From Gliomastix tumulicola (taxonomy: Eukaryota > Ascomycota > Sordariomycetes > Hypocreales > Bionectriaceae): a DNA stretch of 64,000 nt. A program made the position numbers and the translations under genes. Positions 32,703 through 44,906 of this stretch are shown in pieces; position 1 is the first letter of the stretch; each line of letters starts with the position of its first letter. The DNA lies in contig BCHX01000005.1 of NCBI GenBank assembly GCA_001599755.1, forward strand, positions 2,166,409-2,230,408. Direction: 5' to 3'. Under the pieces are notes generated by a model. It was not told where the DNA came from, did not search any database, and saw only the letters and a list, made by a program, of their open reading frames with translations.

Positions 32703-35160
32703 GATGTCTGTTGTTGGAGATTGAATGGATAAAGTAGCGGACGGTAGTTGGTTGCGGGCGGATTAGGGGCGTGGTGTGGTGGGAGCGGTCGGGCCAGAAG
32801 TTGGTGATGGTGAATGGAATGAATGGGAAGGGTTTGGCTCGGCCAAGGGGGTTTTGAAGAGCAGGAGCAGAAAGCACCAGAAGGCAGGCAGGAGGCAGGT
32901 GAGCTGAGTTGGGGCCTTGGGGCCCATCCACCTGGCAGTGGTTCCAGTGGTTCCAGCGGTACAGTGCCAGAGTCGCCGCTAACGCCAGGCACTAGCAGTA
33001 CTTGCATGGCGAGATGGCGGGTGGTCACCAGGAGGTAGCCGCCCAGGACTGTCCTACCGCGATCCGACTCCCCAGATTCAGGGTGATGCTGCGCCATGGC
33101 GTGCCAGGGTTCTTAAGGAGACACATGGCCGGTACTTGGGTATTGTTACTGCGTCAAGTACCGCCTCTGAGGCAGCCCGGACTACCTACCCTGCAGACGG
33201 AGGCCACTATTGCACCACCTGGAGCTGTTTGCCTCAGGCCCTCCTACAGTACACCTACAGTACAACCTGCAGCAATCCTGGCAACGACCATCCATGGGCG
33301 GCCTGTCGCACTCGGGCCTGGCCTGCCTGCCTTGCAAACTGCCCTGTGTTTATCATGCAGCAGCAGTGTCATCACGCTTGATCCTACAGGACACAACCGC
33401 CACGGGCATTTCGCGACCCGGCCAATCCAGTGACGGCGCGCGGATCGTTTTACTTTCTTAGGCCTTACGGGAACGAAAGGTGCCCAGAGCTTTTTTGGGC
33501 TGCATGTGGCCTGCAGATATCACAGGCCAGGACCTGGGCGGGTGGCAATGATTTCCATTCATAGGACACAAGGGAAATACACACACAAACATGAGTTTTG
33601 GTGTGGCTCGTGTAGGAGCAGGCACCCCGAGGCCCAACAAAGGACTCTGTGTCATCGTATTCGCAGATGAAGCATACGGTGTGTTGGCTCACCGACTCGT
33701 TCCAGCCCAGGATTGTCAGCGCGTGCGTACAGTACAAACGATGCACGGCTGTTTTGGTGGTGACGGTGGTCGTCAAACAGGTCAGCTTGCCTGCCTTAGT
33801 ACATACCCTGTCTCTCTGCCTGTCCTATCCCGATCTATCCCCTGAGCAACAGCATGCCCATCCCCCGTGGCCCTGCAGCTGCGGCCGGTGAGCGCCGCCG
33901 TCGCCGCAGGGCTACGTAAGCTCTGTTAGTGAGCCAAGTCAAGCGAGGAGATAGGTAGAGACGGAGAGAGACACACGGACTGGCAGGACGGGGTGCCGTG
34001 CCAAGCAGGGTTTGGTAGCAGCAGCAACATGAAACGGTGGCTTGTGAAGGGGCCATTCATCATCAGACAGACCCAAGCCCATTAATAGGGCCGCCTCGGC
34101 TCCAGAGACGCGAAATCTGGCACTGCCCGGATTGCGCAGCTGAACACGATGCCAGAGCAGGGCAGTGAACGGGAGTAAAGTCAATCTATTTCAGTGGCCG
34201 CGCTTGTGGAAGTTCCCGTTCCTTGAACAGGTTTCGTCGTCATCCTGGTCAGAGCACGCACACCCAGAGAGGTCCAGAACCCGAACTGCAATAACAATGA
34301 TACGGCACCCCATGCATTCCTCGGCATATTCGCAGATCACAGCAGCAGTCACACGACCGGATTCTCTGATGAGGCGCTCCTTATCGCCCTCCAGAAAGCC
34401 CGTATCCGCTGGTCTTGCATGGCTGATGCTGGTAACCCGGCCCCATCGACGGCCAACCAACCGGCGCTTTAGCGGTTGAAAGTCCTACTTGATGGTGGGC
34501 AGCTAATCCTCGTAGGACTTCAGTGATGTGGAGGAGTGTCAGTTCACGTCATCACCCGACGGCGTAGCTTTGGTTGGGGAGACGCTGGATCTTCCACCGT
34601 TTGTAATTGATAGAAATGGTTGCAGATGATCATCTTGGAGTCTGACTGCACATTTCACTGACGAGGATGGTTTGGTAGGTACTGGAGGTCTCCTCAGCTG
34701 CATCGTTCGCTTAGTACTCATCGCATTCATATGACCACCCGCATTCTTTCGGCGATGCCCCGTTGTATCAGGCCAATTCAAGAGAGTGATGTAGATAAAG
34801 CGTGTTCGTACGGACGTATGGGGGTTTCTCCTCTCCAGTCTGCAGATCGGTGGTGAGAGCGACAACCTGGAGGAGCTGCCAACCAGCTTCTGGTTGGGTC
34901 AAGTACAGTGCCAAATGCTAGTGCCAACTTCGCACGGTGCGTGGTCGGCTAATTCCGCACGTGCAGAGAAATTCACAGTTTCGTCTCGTCCACGCGGGAG
35001 ACCTCGAACCGTCGAAAAAAAAAAAGAATCACCAATCCCTCGCCAGCTGCCCCGGCGCACGTCTTGTCTCTACCCGAAGCCGAAGAGACGACGGTATCAC
35101 CAATCCCGGACTCTTTTTTTTTTCCAGAGTGCGGCTGGTCCCCCCAAGAGCTCGCCCACG
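32703..35160. other. Divergent intergenic region, 2.46 kb, between RHO1 and the uL24m gene
   Basis: This serves as promoter for RHO1 (leftward) and the mitochondrial ribosomal protein (rightward). It holds small direct repeats (GTGGTTCCA twice near 32938; CCTACAGTACA twice near 33242-33265). A run of A near 35016 and of T near 35115 flank the uL24m start. Short frames have no convincing composition. Confidence 0.5.
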
Positions 35161-36368
35161 ATGCAGCGGGTTCTCAAGCGCACCGCCCAGGCCCAGCGGC
35201 AGGTCGTCCGGCGCGCCGCGAAGACGGACAAGAAGGAGAAGCAGGCGACCCGCATCCGCCACAAGCAGTCCCTCGTGGCCGCCAACAGTGAGATCCGGAC
35301 GAACCTCAGGGACGCCCGGCGCGCGCGCAGGGAGGACTGGGAGCTCGGCCCCCTGGCGCCGAGGCGCGACCTCGGGGCCTCCAACAGCTACGGGACGTTC
35401 CAGGAGCCCCTGCGGCAGGACCACACCAACAACAGCAGCTACGTCGCCAACGAGAAGGTCATCGAGCAGAGATGTGCTTGGGCGGGCGGCGTGAAGCAGC
35501 TGAACCTGGTGGCGGAGGACCGGGTCGTCATTCTGCAGGGCCCAGACAAGGGCAAGATTGACCGGATCAAGGAGGTTAACAAGGAGAGCGGGACGGTCAC
35601 GCTTCAGAACCACCACAGGGTACGGCATCGGAGCGGAACTGGAACCTGAAATTGGTGGCAAAATTTGGCTAACGAGCTTCTCCGCAGGCACTGTATCAAA
35701 CCTGGGTTGACGGCCAATTCTTGTCAACACCCATGCCCCTTTCCATCGGCGCCATTCGCCTCGTCTACCCCATCACCGATTCCGAGACTGGCATGACCAA
35801 GGACGCGATCATCAACGAACTCAGGGCCGTCGCCCCGAATATGGACTCGGAGCAGATGTCCTACAACAGATGGGAATATGGTGTCAAGTGGGATCGAGTG
35901 GCCTCCGGCATCAACGTCACCATCCCCTGGCCCGAGGTCCAGGCCCCCGAGTTCACGACGCACGAAATCGACACGCCCCGCGACGCCGCCGAGGACCGCA
36001 CCTTCCACTACAACCTGCTCACGCCGCCGATGCCCCCCAAGATCCTCGACGAGCTGCGCAACCGGTACTCGAGGTTCAGGACCCGCCACGAGGAGCAGTA
36101 CGTCGCCAAGAAGGAGGCTCAGGAGGCCCGCAAGAAGGGCACCCATGCCATGCTGCAGTCCATGATGACGCCGCTGGACGAGTTCCACGCGAAGAACAGG
36201 GAGCTCAAGGCGGCGCGCGGCGAGCCGCAGCTCACGGACGACATGCTGGAGAAGCTGGGCCAGATCATTGCCAAGACCAAGGCGGTGACACTGGAGGACG
36301 CCGGCGTGACGGAGGTTTCCTCAGGGTCTGCCGAGTCCTCATCAACGACGAAACCTCCTGTATCATAA
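35161..36368 (+). CDS. MRPL40: Mitochondrial large-subunit ribosomal protein uL24m (KOW)
   Basis: Two exons, 35161-35619 and 35688-36368, join in phase 0 to give 379 residues. The N-terminus is very basic and Arg/Gln/Ala-rich, fitting a mitochondrial presequence. A KOW motif lies at about residues 120-153 (EDRVVILQGPDKGKIDRIKEV). The rest matches the long C-terminal extension typical of fungal uL24m (yeast Mrpl40), with a charged helical region near residues 285-345. It is a structural component of the mitochondrial 54S subunit near the peptide exit. The intron has a GCTAAC branch and CCGCAG acceptor. A longer frame upstream lacks an ATG. Confidence 0.88.
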
Positions 36369-36762
36369 GAGACTGCATGGTGGTGGTGGTAGTGGCTGTA
36401 TATCTACGCGTGTTGGCATATGAAGGAAGGGAATGTAATCTTAGAATCTGTACATCACATACAACGCATCCAGTGTTTACTCCAGCTCCAGAGGCAGTCC
36501 TTGTCCGTTGTTCCGTCTATAGACGACATCTCTTCTTGGAAGACGCTTCTTATCGTCTCCACTGTGACCTATCGAGACCCCAAGACCAAGACCCCTCCCC
36601 CGCACCAACACTCAGCTCCAAGCTCTTGCAAGTTCAAACCTTGCCAAAACCCCTTGCTCGAGCTTGTAACAGTACCAATCCTAGCTTTCTTCTTTTCCCC
36701 CATCTTTCTTCTTAACCCTTGGGATCTCTCGCATCATAGCTTCTGCTTCTGTCTCGCCCACC
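36369..36762. other. Intergenic region, 0.39 kb
   Basis: This is the 3' flank of uL24m and promoter of the UreG gene. The last 150 bp is pyrimidine-rich (CT runs 36660-36720). No gene seen. Confidence 0.45.
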
Positions 36763-37106
36763 ATGTCGCATACTCACGAGGGCGTCTCCCACTCCCACTC
36801 CCACGACGGCGGCTTCAACGCCCAGGAGCACGGCCACTCGCACGAGATCCTCGACGGTCCTGGCAGCTACCTCGGCCGCGAGATGCCCATCGTCGAGGGC
36901 CGTGACTGGTCCGAGCGTGCCTTTACCATTGGCATCGGAGGGTAAGAGTCTCCCTCAGCACATGGCTTCCCCGGACTCTGTCACTGAACTGACTTGTCTT
37001 GTGTCCCCTCCAGTCCCGTCGGCTCCGGCAAGACAGCCCTCATGCTGGCCCTCTGCCTCGCCCTCCGCGACCGCTTCTCCCTCGCCGCCGTCACAAACGA
37101 CATCTT

Positions 37107-37137
<31 letters not shown>

Positions 37138-37653
37138 CACGCCGCGCTGCCCCCGCAGAGGATCCGCGCCATCGAGACGGGCGGCTGCCCGCACGCCGCC
37201 GTGCGCGAGGACATCTCGCAGAACCTCGCCGCCCTCGAGGACCTGCACCGCGAGTTCGGCACCGACCTGCTGCTCATCGAGAGCGGCGGGGACAACCTGG
37301 CCGCCAACTACAGCCGCGAGCTGGCGGATTTCATCATCTACGTCATCGACGTTTCGGGCGGCGACAAGGTGCCGCGGAAGGGCGGGCCGGGCATCACGCA
37401 GAGTGACCTGCTTGTCGTGAACAAGACGGATTTGGCGGAGGCGGTGGGCGCGGATCTGGGTGTCATGGAGAGGGACGCGAGGAAGATGCGCGAGGGCGGG
37501 CCGACGGTGTTTGCGCAGGTGAAGAAGGATGTAGGCGTGGACCACATCGTGAATCTGATTACGAGTGCGTGGAGGGCTACGGGCGCTGAGGCAGAGAGGA
37601 AGAGCAAGGGTGGCCCGAGAGCGACGGAGGGCTTGGATGCTCTGGGCAAGTAA
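36763..37653 (+). CDS. Urease accessory GTPase UreG
   Basis: Exons 36763-36941 and 37014-37653 give 272 residues. The first 30 residues are His-rich (HSHSHDGG, then HGHSHE), a nickel-binding type of N-terminus. The G domain starts at the splice junction with the P-loop GPVGSGKT (60-67), then VTNDIFTREDAEFL, the metal-binding CPH of the GGCPHAAVREDIS motif, ESGGDNLAA, and the NKTDLAE specificity motif. UreG uses GTP to deliver nickel to urease in a complex with UreD/UreF homologues in the cytosol. The tail after residue 250 is Lys/Gly-rich. No other urease gene is in this window. Confidence 0.93.
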
Positions 37654-37856
37654 GAATGTGAAAGAAAGTGATCTCTAGGTAGCTAGCTCTATGGTGTGGC
37701 CATGTAAGGATCGATGTAAGTGACCGTGAGGACAAAATCTGAATCTAAGATAGTAACGCCGCACGAGCAATTCTTCGTGATAAGGTACTCTATAAGTCAA
37801 CTATGTATATGTGACATCGCATCATCATGAACATCCTTCTTGGATGTAGGGTCATT

Positions 37857-40359
37857 TCAGTCCATCATCATATCTCCATCAGCCTGATGCCTCTCTTCCA
37901 CCTCGAGAAGCTTCCCCTGAATCGGGACAGCGTTTCTGGGGAACACCCTCTTGTACAAGCTAATGCCCACCGAATCCTGCGGGTTGATACGCCCGTCAAA
38001 GGTGGCCTTGAAGTACCCGTGTGTACCAAGGGGTTCCTTGAAGAAACCACTGCGACCGCGCTTCGTCCACAACGGCATGGCCTTGAACCACTCCACATCT
38101 TCGCGGTTGAAGAACATGTACCGGATGGTGACGATCTTCTTGTTGATGTGGTACGGGTGTCCAGCGAGGATCACCCGCTTGGCAATAACTCTCGACGTCG
38201 AGGGCGGCAGGGCAGTGCCGGTACCAACAAGTTCAAGGTTGATGTTGGGCCCGTCCTCGCTCTGGAGTGCTGCCTCCGACGGCTTCTTGAAGAACAGCAC
38301 CGGAACTGCCCCCCAGGTTACTGGACCTATGAAACTAGCGACGGCAGACTGCCCAGGGTGGAGATATCTGCAGGACTTGTGCACGTCGTTGGGTGTTGTG
38401 CCCGGCTGAGAGAAGATGGGCTTCACGACAAAGCGACGAGGGCCGCACTGCACAATGAGCTCCTCCTTGGCCTTGATAGACGTCGTGTGGTCTGAGCTGT
38501 GGTTGAAGAGGTAGTTGACGACCGTCTTCTTGTTCTCGTGTCGGAGTAACGAGAAAACAGGCAGTGGAGACTTGGGGTTAAAGGTCTTCTCCAGCTCAAG
38601 GGGCACGCCCTTCACGTAGATGTGAACGCGGGTCCCGGGCTCGACGCCTCCCACCAGTGCCTCCCGAGTCGCTCGTGAACGGGAAGCCGCGTAGCCTGAG
38701 ACTTGGAGCAGGCGCCTCCACTCCTCCGGCTCGTGAGCACGGTCCTCATCCGCTTGCCACTCGCTCGTCCGCAGGCTCTTGAGACCTCTGTACCGGGCCA
38801 GCCGTTCACGAGCGAGCACATGAGGATGAAGCTCGATCTCGTCAGGGAACTCCTTGTCGTCCTCCACCTCATCTCGCTTCCGGGAACGGAACTGCGCCAG
38901 CTGTTCGGCTTCCTGCGCATCGTCGAGCTCCTCCATCATCTCGGACTGAGGGTATTCAGAGGGACCGCCTTCCGTCGGCTCGGGGCCAGCATAGCCCTCG
39001 ATGCCGTCCTCGGGACGGGCTTCGTCTTCCTCATCTTCCTCCTCGTCCTTCATCTCCATATCCTCAACATCCGAACCCGAGTCTGACACATCCTCAAGGT
39101 ACCATGCGGACTGGTACTTCGATGTGCCCTTGGGTACCCTTTTCGTCCTTTTCCGCTCCTCTTCATCCTCATCTGTGAAGTAGTGATGGTCGTCTAGTAG
39201 GACACCCTTCTTCTCAGAGGGCTCCCCAGATACGTCCATGTCCTCGTCGTCAACCATCTCGACTTCCTCAGGAGCTAGTTGATCGAGGTCATCGCAGTCT
39301 TCTGTTGGTTCTTCAAGCACCTTCTCCTCCTCCTCGTCCACCTTCGTCTCCTCGCCCTTCTTCTTAATTATCTTCGGGAGCGGTGCGGAGACAATCTTCT
39401 CGATCTGATATGTGCCCCAGTCGCCAATCTGCAGGAGACGATCGGACTTGAGACCCCTGCCCCTGACGACGCCGGTGATGATGGTCGGATCGGACACACC
39501 ATGGCCGAACTTGACGGAGTCGGCGAGCATCCAGCTCCTCTCATCCCTCCATCTGATGCCCTTGGGTGTTGTGCTGCAGAGAGATCGAACCAAGTTGGCG
39601 CACTCCTGGCGGTTCTCTAGACCGTAGAGCTTCTCCTGATCGGGGTGGAAGTGGGTGATGAATGACCTCAGTGAGCCTAGAACGCCTTGCTTCTGCTTCG
39701 GCTCGACCTTGTCGACATCGTTGACAACGGTGAACAGGTTTGACATGCCCTGGCTCTCGACGCTTCGAAGGATGAGCTCGCCCAGCTCGTCGACTTCCAC
39801 GGTGGCGGAGAGAACGACGAGGATGAAGTCGGCCACCCGGGCGGCATCGAGGCATGCGCTGAGGTCGCGCTGCAGGGGAATGTATTGGATCTTCTGCTTG
39901 AATCGGTCGACGTTGACTTGGTAGCCGCTGCTCTCGAGGTCGGTTTCGATATCGACACTGGCGTTGAGTGCGTCGACAGCGATCGTGGCGTCGACGTCTG
40001 GGCACAGCGGCATGACGGCGACAATCCGGGGCGCACCATCTCGTCCTGAGAAGATCGACGTCTGCCTCAGGTGATCCTTGTGTTTCGCAATCCGGGCCTG
40101 CTTCGCCTGGTTGCGGCGGTCGAACTTGGACATGACTTGTTGGTGGGGGGTCTTTCTCGAGCCCTTTTCGTTTGGTACTCGGCCTGATTTGTCAATGATG
40201 GTTAGTCCTTGCGCTTCCAAAAAATAAGTAGCAATCCAAAAAAATCACCATACCTTTGGCACGGTCCCTCAACTCATGCTTCGACGCAGCCCTCGACTTG
40301 AACGGCTTGTGCGAGACCTTGGTCGTGGGCCGGTGAGAGTGAGCCACGACGGCAGGCAT
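37857..40359 (-). CDS. TSR1: Tsr1, 40S ribosome assembly GTPase-like factor
   Basis: Two exons, 40359-40254 and 40183-37857, give 810 residues. The first exon encodes the basic start (HSHRPTTKVSHKPFKSRAAS) typical of the Bms1/Tsr1 family. The G-like domain (about residues 75-220) lacks a usable P-loop, as in other Tsr1 proteins. An AARP2CN domain follows, then a long acidic insertion (residues 310-440, many Glu/Asp runs). The C-terminal DUF663 region includes FNPKSPLPVFSLLRHENKK and CGPRRFVVKPIFSQ. Tsr1 binds late pre-40S particles and blocks premature initiation-factor binding. It shares a 314-bp promoter with UTP7, also a 40S assembly gene. Confidence 0.94.
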
Positions 40360-40673
40360 CTTGTCGCTGCCACCCGCCTTGAATCGGAACGGTAAAGAAG
40401 CCACGTTTGAAAAGACCGGATTTGATAGAAGGGAGAGACGACCGTGTGAATCCAATCAATCACTTCCTGCTGTTGTTGGAAATTCAAACAATCATGACCA
40501 TGGCGGGCAGCCGTTGGTGGGGGTATGGCTGGGCTATCAATAAATTTTTGTGCGGGACAACTTTTTATCTTATCGATAGCACACTGTGGATCCTTGCAGG
40601 GTCCATCTCAGTCCGAATTGATCGGCCTCCAGAAAAAAAAGTTGAAAGTTGCGACACGCCAGAACTCACAGCC
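40360..40673. promoter_or_regulatory. Bidirectional promoter of TSR1 and UTP7
   Basis: This 314-bp interval is shared by two small-subunit assembly genes. It contains CTTATCGATA at 40569-40578 (reverse complement of TATCGATAAG) and AAATTTTT at 40542-40549. Read toward TSR1, the order is TATCGATAAG then AAAAATTT, as in the promoter of NOP15. Confidence 0.6.
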
Positions 40674-42380
40674 ATGGAAGTCGACACAATTGACCGGCCG
40701 GCGCCGCGAGCGAGCGAGAATGGCGCCATCGCCGTACAGCCCCGGATGAAAGTCATGTCCAAGCGAGAGCGCGAGAAAGACCGGAGGCTGAGGGAAGCAC
40801 ACAAGGCCTATGGTCGCGGCAAGAAGATCAACACCAAAGGCATCACGGACAAGAAGCAGCGGCGGACGCTCAAGGCCCTCGAGTCGAAGTACCAGAACGC
40901 CGCCTCCTCGGCCAAGGATGCCGAGATTCTGCTCGAGAACACGGGCGGCTTCCTCGAGCCCGAGGCGGAGCTTGAGCGGACGCTCAAGGTCAAGCAGCGG
41001 GACATCGTCGACAGTGTCGCTGTCGAGACGGCGCAGAAGCGCTTCGACCTGAACCTCGACGCCCTCGGGCCGTACGTGTTCGACTATACGAGGAACGGGC
41101 GGGAACTCATCCTAGGCGGGCGCAAGGGCCATGTCGCAACCATGGACTGGAGAGACGGGAAGCTGGGGTGCGAGCTGCAGCTGGGCGAGACGGTGAGGGA
41201 CGTGAAGTGGCTGCAGAATAACCAGTACTTCGCGGTCGCGCAGAAGAAGTACGCATACATCTACGACGCCAACGGCGTGGAGTTGCACTGCTTGAGGAAG
41301 CACATGGAAGTCAGTCACATGGAGTTTCTGCCGTACCACTACCTCCTAGCAACGCTTGTAAGTCGGCGTGCCTCACTGATACCACACGTCAATCGCTAAC
41401 AGTCACAGGGCATGGGTGGAACACTCAAATACCAAGATGTATCGACCGGCAACATCGTCGCCGAAATCCCCACGAAACTCGGCCAACCCATGTCACTCGG
41501 CCTGAACCCCTACAACGCAATCCTCCACGTCGGACACCAGAACGGCACCGTCACCTTGTGGTCACCGAACTCCCAAGAACCGTTAGTCAAACTGCTCGCA
41601 CACAGAGGCCCCGTGCGGTCATTAGCCATTGACCGGGAGGGTCGATACATGGTCTCAGGAGGGCAGGATCAGAAGATGGCCGTCTGGGACATCCGGATGT
41701 TTAAGGAGGTCGGGAGCTACTACCTACACCAGCCCGCGTCATCATTATCAATATCTGACACCGGGTTGACGGCGGTGGGCTGGGGCACCTCGACGACAGT
41801 CTGGAGGGGCCTGTTCGACAAGAACTCAGCTGTCCAGGAGAAGGTGCAGAGCCCGTACATGAAGTGGGGCGCAGAGGGCAAGCGTATGGAGCGCGTGAAG
41901 TGGTGTCCCTTTGAGGATGTTCTGGGCATCGGCCACGACAAGGGCTTCTCCTCGATCATCATCCCCGGCGCGGGCGAGGCCAACTTCGACGCCATGGAGG
42001 TGAACCCCTTCGAGACCGTCAAGCAGCGACAGGAGTCCGAGGTCAAGGGTCTCCTGAACAAGCTGGCACCGGATATGATTGCCCTGGACCCCAACTTTGT
42101 CGGCAACCTGGACCTGCGCTCCGAGAAGCAGCGCCAGGCCGAGAGGGATCTGGATGCGCCCGCGCCGGATATCGCGGAGGAGATCCGCAACAAGGCAAGG
42201 GGGAAGAATGGTGCGCTGAAGAAGTACCTGAGGAAGCAGCGGAGGAAGAACATCATCGACGAGAAGCGGGTGAGGGTCGACGAGATATGGGAGGAGCAGA
42301 AGAAGAAGAATCAGCAGAAGATCAAGGATCAGGAGGAGGATCTCGGCCCGGCGCTCTCGAGGTTTGCCAGGAGAGAATGA
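40674..42380 (+). CDS. UTP7: Utp7/WDR46, SSU processome WD40 protein
   Basis: Exons 40674-41357 and 41409-42380, joined in phase 0, give 551 residues. A basic N-terminal region (SKREREKDRRLREAHK) and a charged helix precede the WD40 propeller, which runs from about residue 145 to 430; clear blades include GGRKGHVATMDWRDGK, HVGHQNGTVTLWSPN and MVSGGQDQKMAVWDIRM. The C-terminal BING4 region (GLLNKLAPDMIALDPNFVG) and a Lys/Arg/Glu tail complete the family pattern. Utp7 is a nucleolar component of the 90S processome needed for 18S rRNA maturation. It is head-to-head with TSR1. Confidence 0.94.
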
Positions 42381-42563
42381 AAAGGGCAGCTCTCGAGACG
42401 CATAATGAATACCCCTTCGGATGTAAAAATGAAAGAAATCTTTTTAAACGCCATGTCTATGTACCACAACCTGCCAAATCCTGATATTCATCGCACATGC
42501 CACCACGCTTGAACAGCCATGAACGCCAGTCTATTCGTAACAACGGGAGGGGTATCCCTCCCT

Positions 42564-43288
42564 CTACAGCAGCTTCAGATGACCGGTGATCTGGTCCACC
42601 AGGCTCTTCGGCGCGGGGCCAACGCCAAGCACCGTCATGCTCCCGGCCTCGATCTGCGTCCGCCCGGCGTCCTGGATGACCTCGGCCGTGAGCCCCATGT
42701 TGCGGGCCTTGCGGCGCAGCTCGAGCAGCTCGTCCTGCGACTTGATCTGCACGGCGATCTTGGCCTGCCCGTACTTCTCCCACCGGTTGAGGATGCGGCG
42801 CTCGGGCGAGTCGGTGGGGGCCTTTGAGATGGTCTTGAAGCAGGCGAGGGTGGCGTGGGAGCACTGCGCAGCAATCTTGCCTAGCAACCAGCACGTTAGT
42901 ACATATTCACACCCATATACATATCCAGATAATGCTGCGGGGACCTACCCTTGGTCATGCCCAGATCCGTCCGCACCACAAGCACAAGCTTGCACTCCTC
43001 GCCACTATCCTTGATAGCCGCCGCCGACGCACTCAACCCCTGCTTCCGGTCCGCCTGCGGCCCATTGGCCCAGTTGGGCGCATGGTCTAGCAGCGTGTCA
43101 TTCTCGTCGACGTCGCTCTCCTCGCTCTCGACCGGGTCGTGAAGGTTGCGCCGGCGCTCCTCGACGAAGGACGGGGAGATGAGGTAGCCCTGGATCGAGT
43201 AGGCGCCGAGCAGGAAGCCGGTCAGGAAGGTGACGATGCTGGTGCCCACGATGATGGCCGTCTGCCTGCTGTCGTCGGACGCCGCCAT
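42564..43288 (-). CDS. PTH2: Peptidyl-tRNA hydrolase Pth2
   Basis: Exons 43288-42949 and 42880-42564 give 218 residues. A transmembrane segment lies at about residues 10-33, fitting a mitochondrial outer-membrane or ER anchor as in yeast Pth2. An acidic/Ser-rich linker follows. The catalytic domain (about 98-218) contains KLVLVVRTDLGMTKGKIAAQ with the intron inside it, CSHATLACF, and the end motif VLGVGPAP. The enzyme cleaves peptides from stalled peptidyl-tRNA. The intron is 68 nt with a CTAAC branch. It is divergent from NRK1. Confidence 0.93.
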
Positions 43289-43774
43289 TGGGGAGGCGTT
43301 GAGGGGGAACGGGATGGCTGGCGACGCTTGTTCTGGTGGCTTGTATCGGGTCTGGTCGGTGCTGTGGGCGTCAGGAGAGGGAGCTTGTTGGTGTTGTAAG
43401 CAGGTCGTTTCGAAAAGTGTGACGTGAAGGCCTTGTGTGATATTATGCAGGCATTGTTGCTGCGCCCCACTCTTATCCGATCGGAAGCTCTTTCCACGGT
43501 GATTTGATAACGATAAGGCTTATCGTCGTGGAGGGGCAAGTTGACGGCACGAGGGGCTCTTCCATCACGCAAGCACAGCTACCAATGATCTGTAACAGAC
43601 TTCATTACTGAGTTTCTCTGACATAGGAATGCCTTGTTAGTTTCGAGAGCTTGATTGAGAAGAGCTAAAGCGTCTGTTGTCAGTCCTAGAAGCTCTTAGT
43701 GGGCTGGACCAGCCCATCTTCTCTAAACCCACGAGACCATCTACACATCACTTACATACTCGTGAGACGGGACG
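43289..43774. promoter_or_regulatory. Bidirectional promoter of PTH2 and NRK1
   Basis: This 486-bp interval contains a perfect 17-bp palindrome, ACGATAAG-G-CTTATCGT, at 43510-43526. Its half-site CGATAAG is also the core of the TATCGATAAG motif in two other shared promoters of this window. Confidence 0.55.
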
Positions 43775-44658
43775 ATGGCCACTACTAAGGCCCTCATTGT
43801 GGCCATATCTGGTTGCTCATCCAGCGGAAAGACAACACTTGCCCGTCTTCTCCGGGACATCTTCCCGAACACCTTTATCCTTCATCAAGATGACTTCTAC
43901 AAAGCAGAGACCGAGTAAGCTTGCTCCGTCATCATCGAACTTGGGAACAGAAGACTAACAAGAACTTCCTAAATATAGATTACCAACTAAGAACGGTCTC
44001 TTGGACTGGGACTGTGCGGAGGCAATAGACGTCCCAGGCATGGCAGACTCGCTGTCCTATATCCGCGACCAGGCCGCCTTCCCTGTATGTCACGCCCCTA
44101 CTCCGCCTAAGAGCACTGATGACTGACTCCTGAAAGCCGACCCTGGACTCCAAGGAAGACCAAAACTCAGTCGGAAAATGTCCCGTCCCGGACTCAACCA
44201 TATCCTCCCTCAAAGAAAGAGTATCCTCCGCCCTAGCAGCCCACGAGAACCACCCCCTCACCCGGTCCTCCGCGCCCCTGAAGCTCTGCCTGCTGGACGG
44301 CTTCCTCCTCTACCCGCCCTCCGTGGCCCCCATCCGGCCCTTTCTCGACATCAGGCTGTTTCTGCGCACGACATACGCCAAGGCCAAGGCCCGCAGGGAG
44401 GCTAGGGACGGGTACGTGACCCTCGAGGGGTTCTGGGCTGATCCCCCGGGTTACGTGGACAAGATTGTCTGGCCTAACTATATCGAGGAGCACGCCTATA
44501 TGTTTGAGGGCGGCGATGTGGAGGGCCCCTATATAGTAGATGTGTTAGAGAAGGACGATATCCTGGTGCCGAAGGATGCTGCAGTCGATGGGGATATGAG
44601 CAAGACCCTGGAATGGGCTGTTGAAACACTCTTGTCGGAGCTGCAGAAGCGGGCATGA
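43775..44658 (+). CDS. NRK1: Nicotinamide riboside kinase
   Basis: Three exons, 43775-43914, 43979-44084 and 44137-44658, give 255 residues. The P-loop GCSSSGKT is at residues 13-20, followed by ILHQDDFYK, which binds substrate and magnesium. DWDCAEAID follows the second exon start, and the lid-type helix RREARDGYVT lies further on, with FWADPPGYVDKIVWPNYIEEH near the end. These match the Nrk1 family, which phosphorylates nicotinamide riboside to NMN in NAD salvage. Yeast Nrk1 has 240 residues, so length fits. The gene is convergent with DCL2. Confidence 0.92.
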
Positions 44659-44725
44659 GGGAATCTATTATTATACTATATAGACCTTAGAATCATATCT
44701 CAGATCCGGCCACAAAATTACCTCT

Positions 44726-44762
44726 CTTGACCTTTCTTGACCTCTTGACCTTTCTTGACCTT
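44726..44762. repeat. Short tandem repeat of TTGACC units
   Basis: TTGACC appears four times within about 35 bp (CTTGACCTTTCTTGACCTC and a repeat of the same), in the 250-bp gap between the convergent stops of NRK1 and DCL2. Confidence 0.75.
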
Positions 44763-44906
44763 TATCACTTGTATGAAGAGCAGTGCGCTGCGTGTCGTTG
44801 CTCCGTATGTTGTCGTTTCCAGAGCTCATTATCCTGGACATCAATGCCTTGTATACCATAACCCCGTTTTCATCACCACGTGTGAGAGAGAAGATCTGAG
44901 CCTGCC

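Noticed and set aside
34894..35160. N-terminal extension of the uL24m protein
   Set aside because: It is open in frame without an ATG and includes A- and T-runs. The start at 35161 gives a normal mitochondrial presequence.
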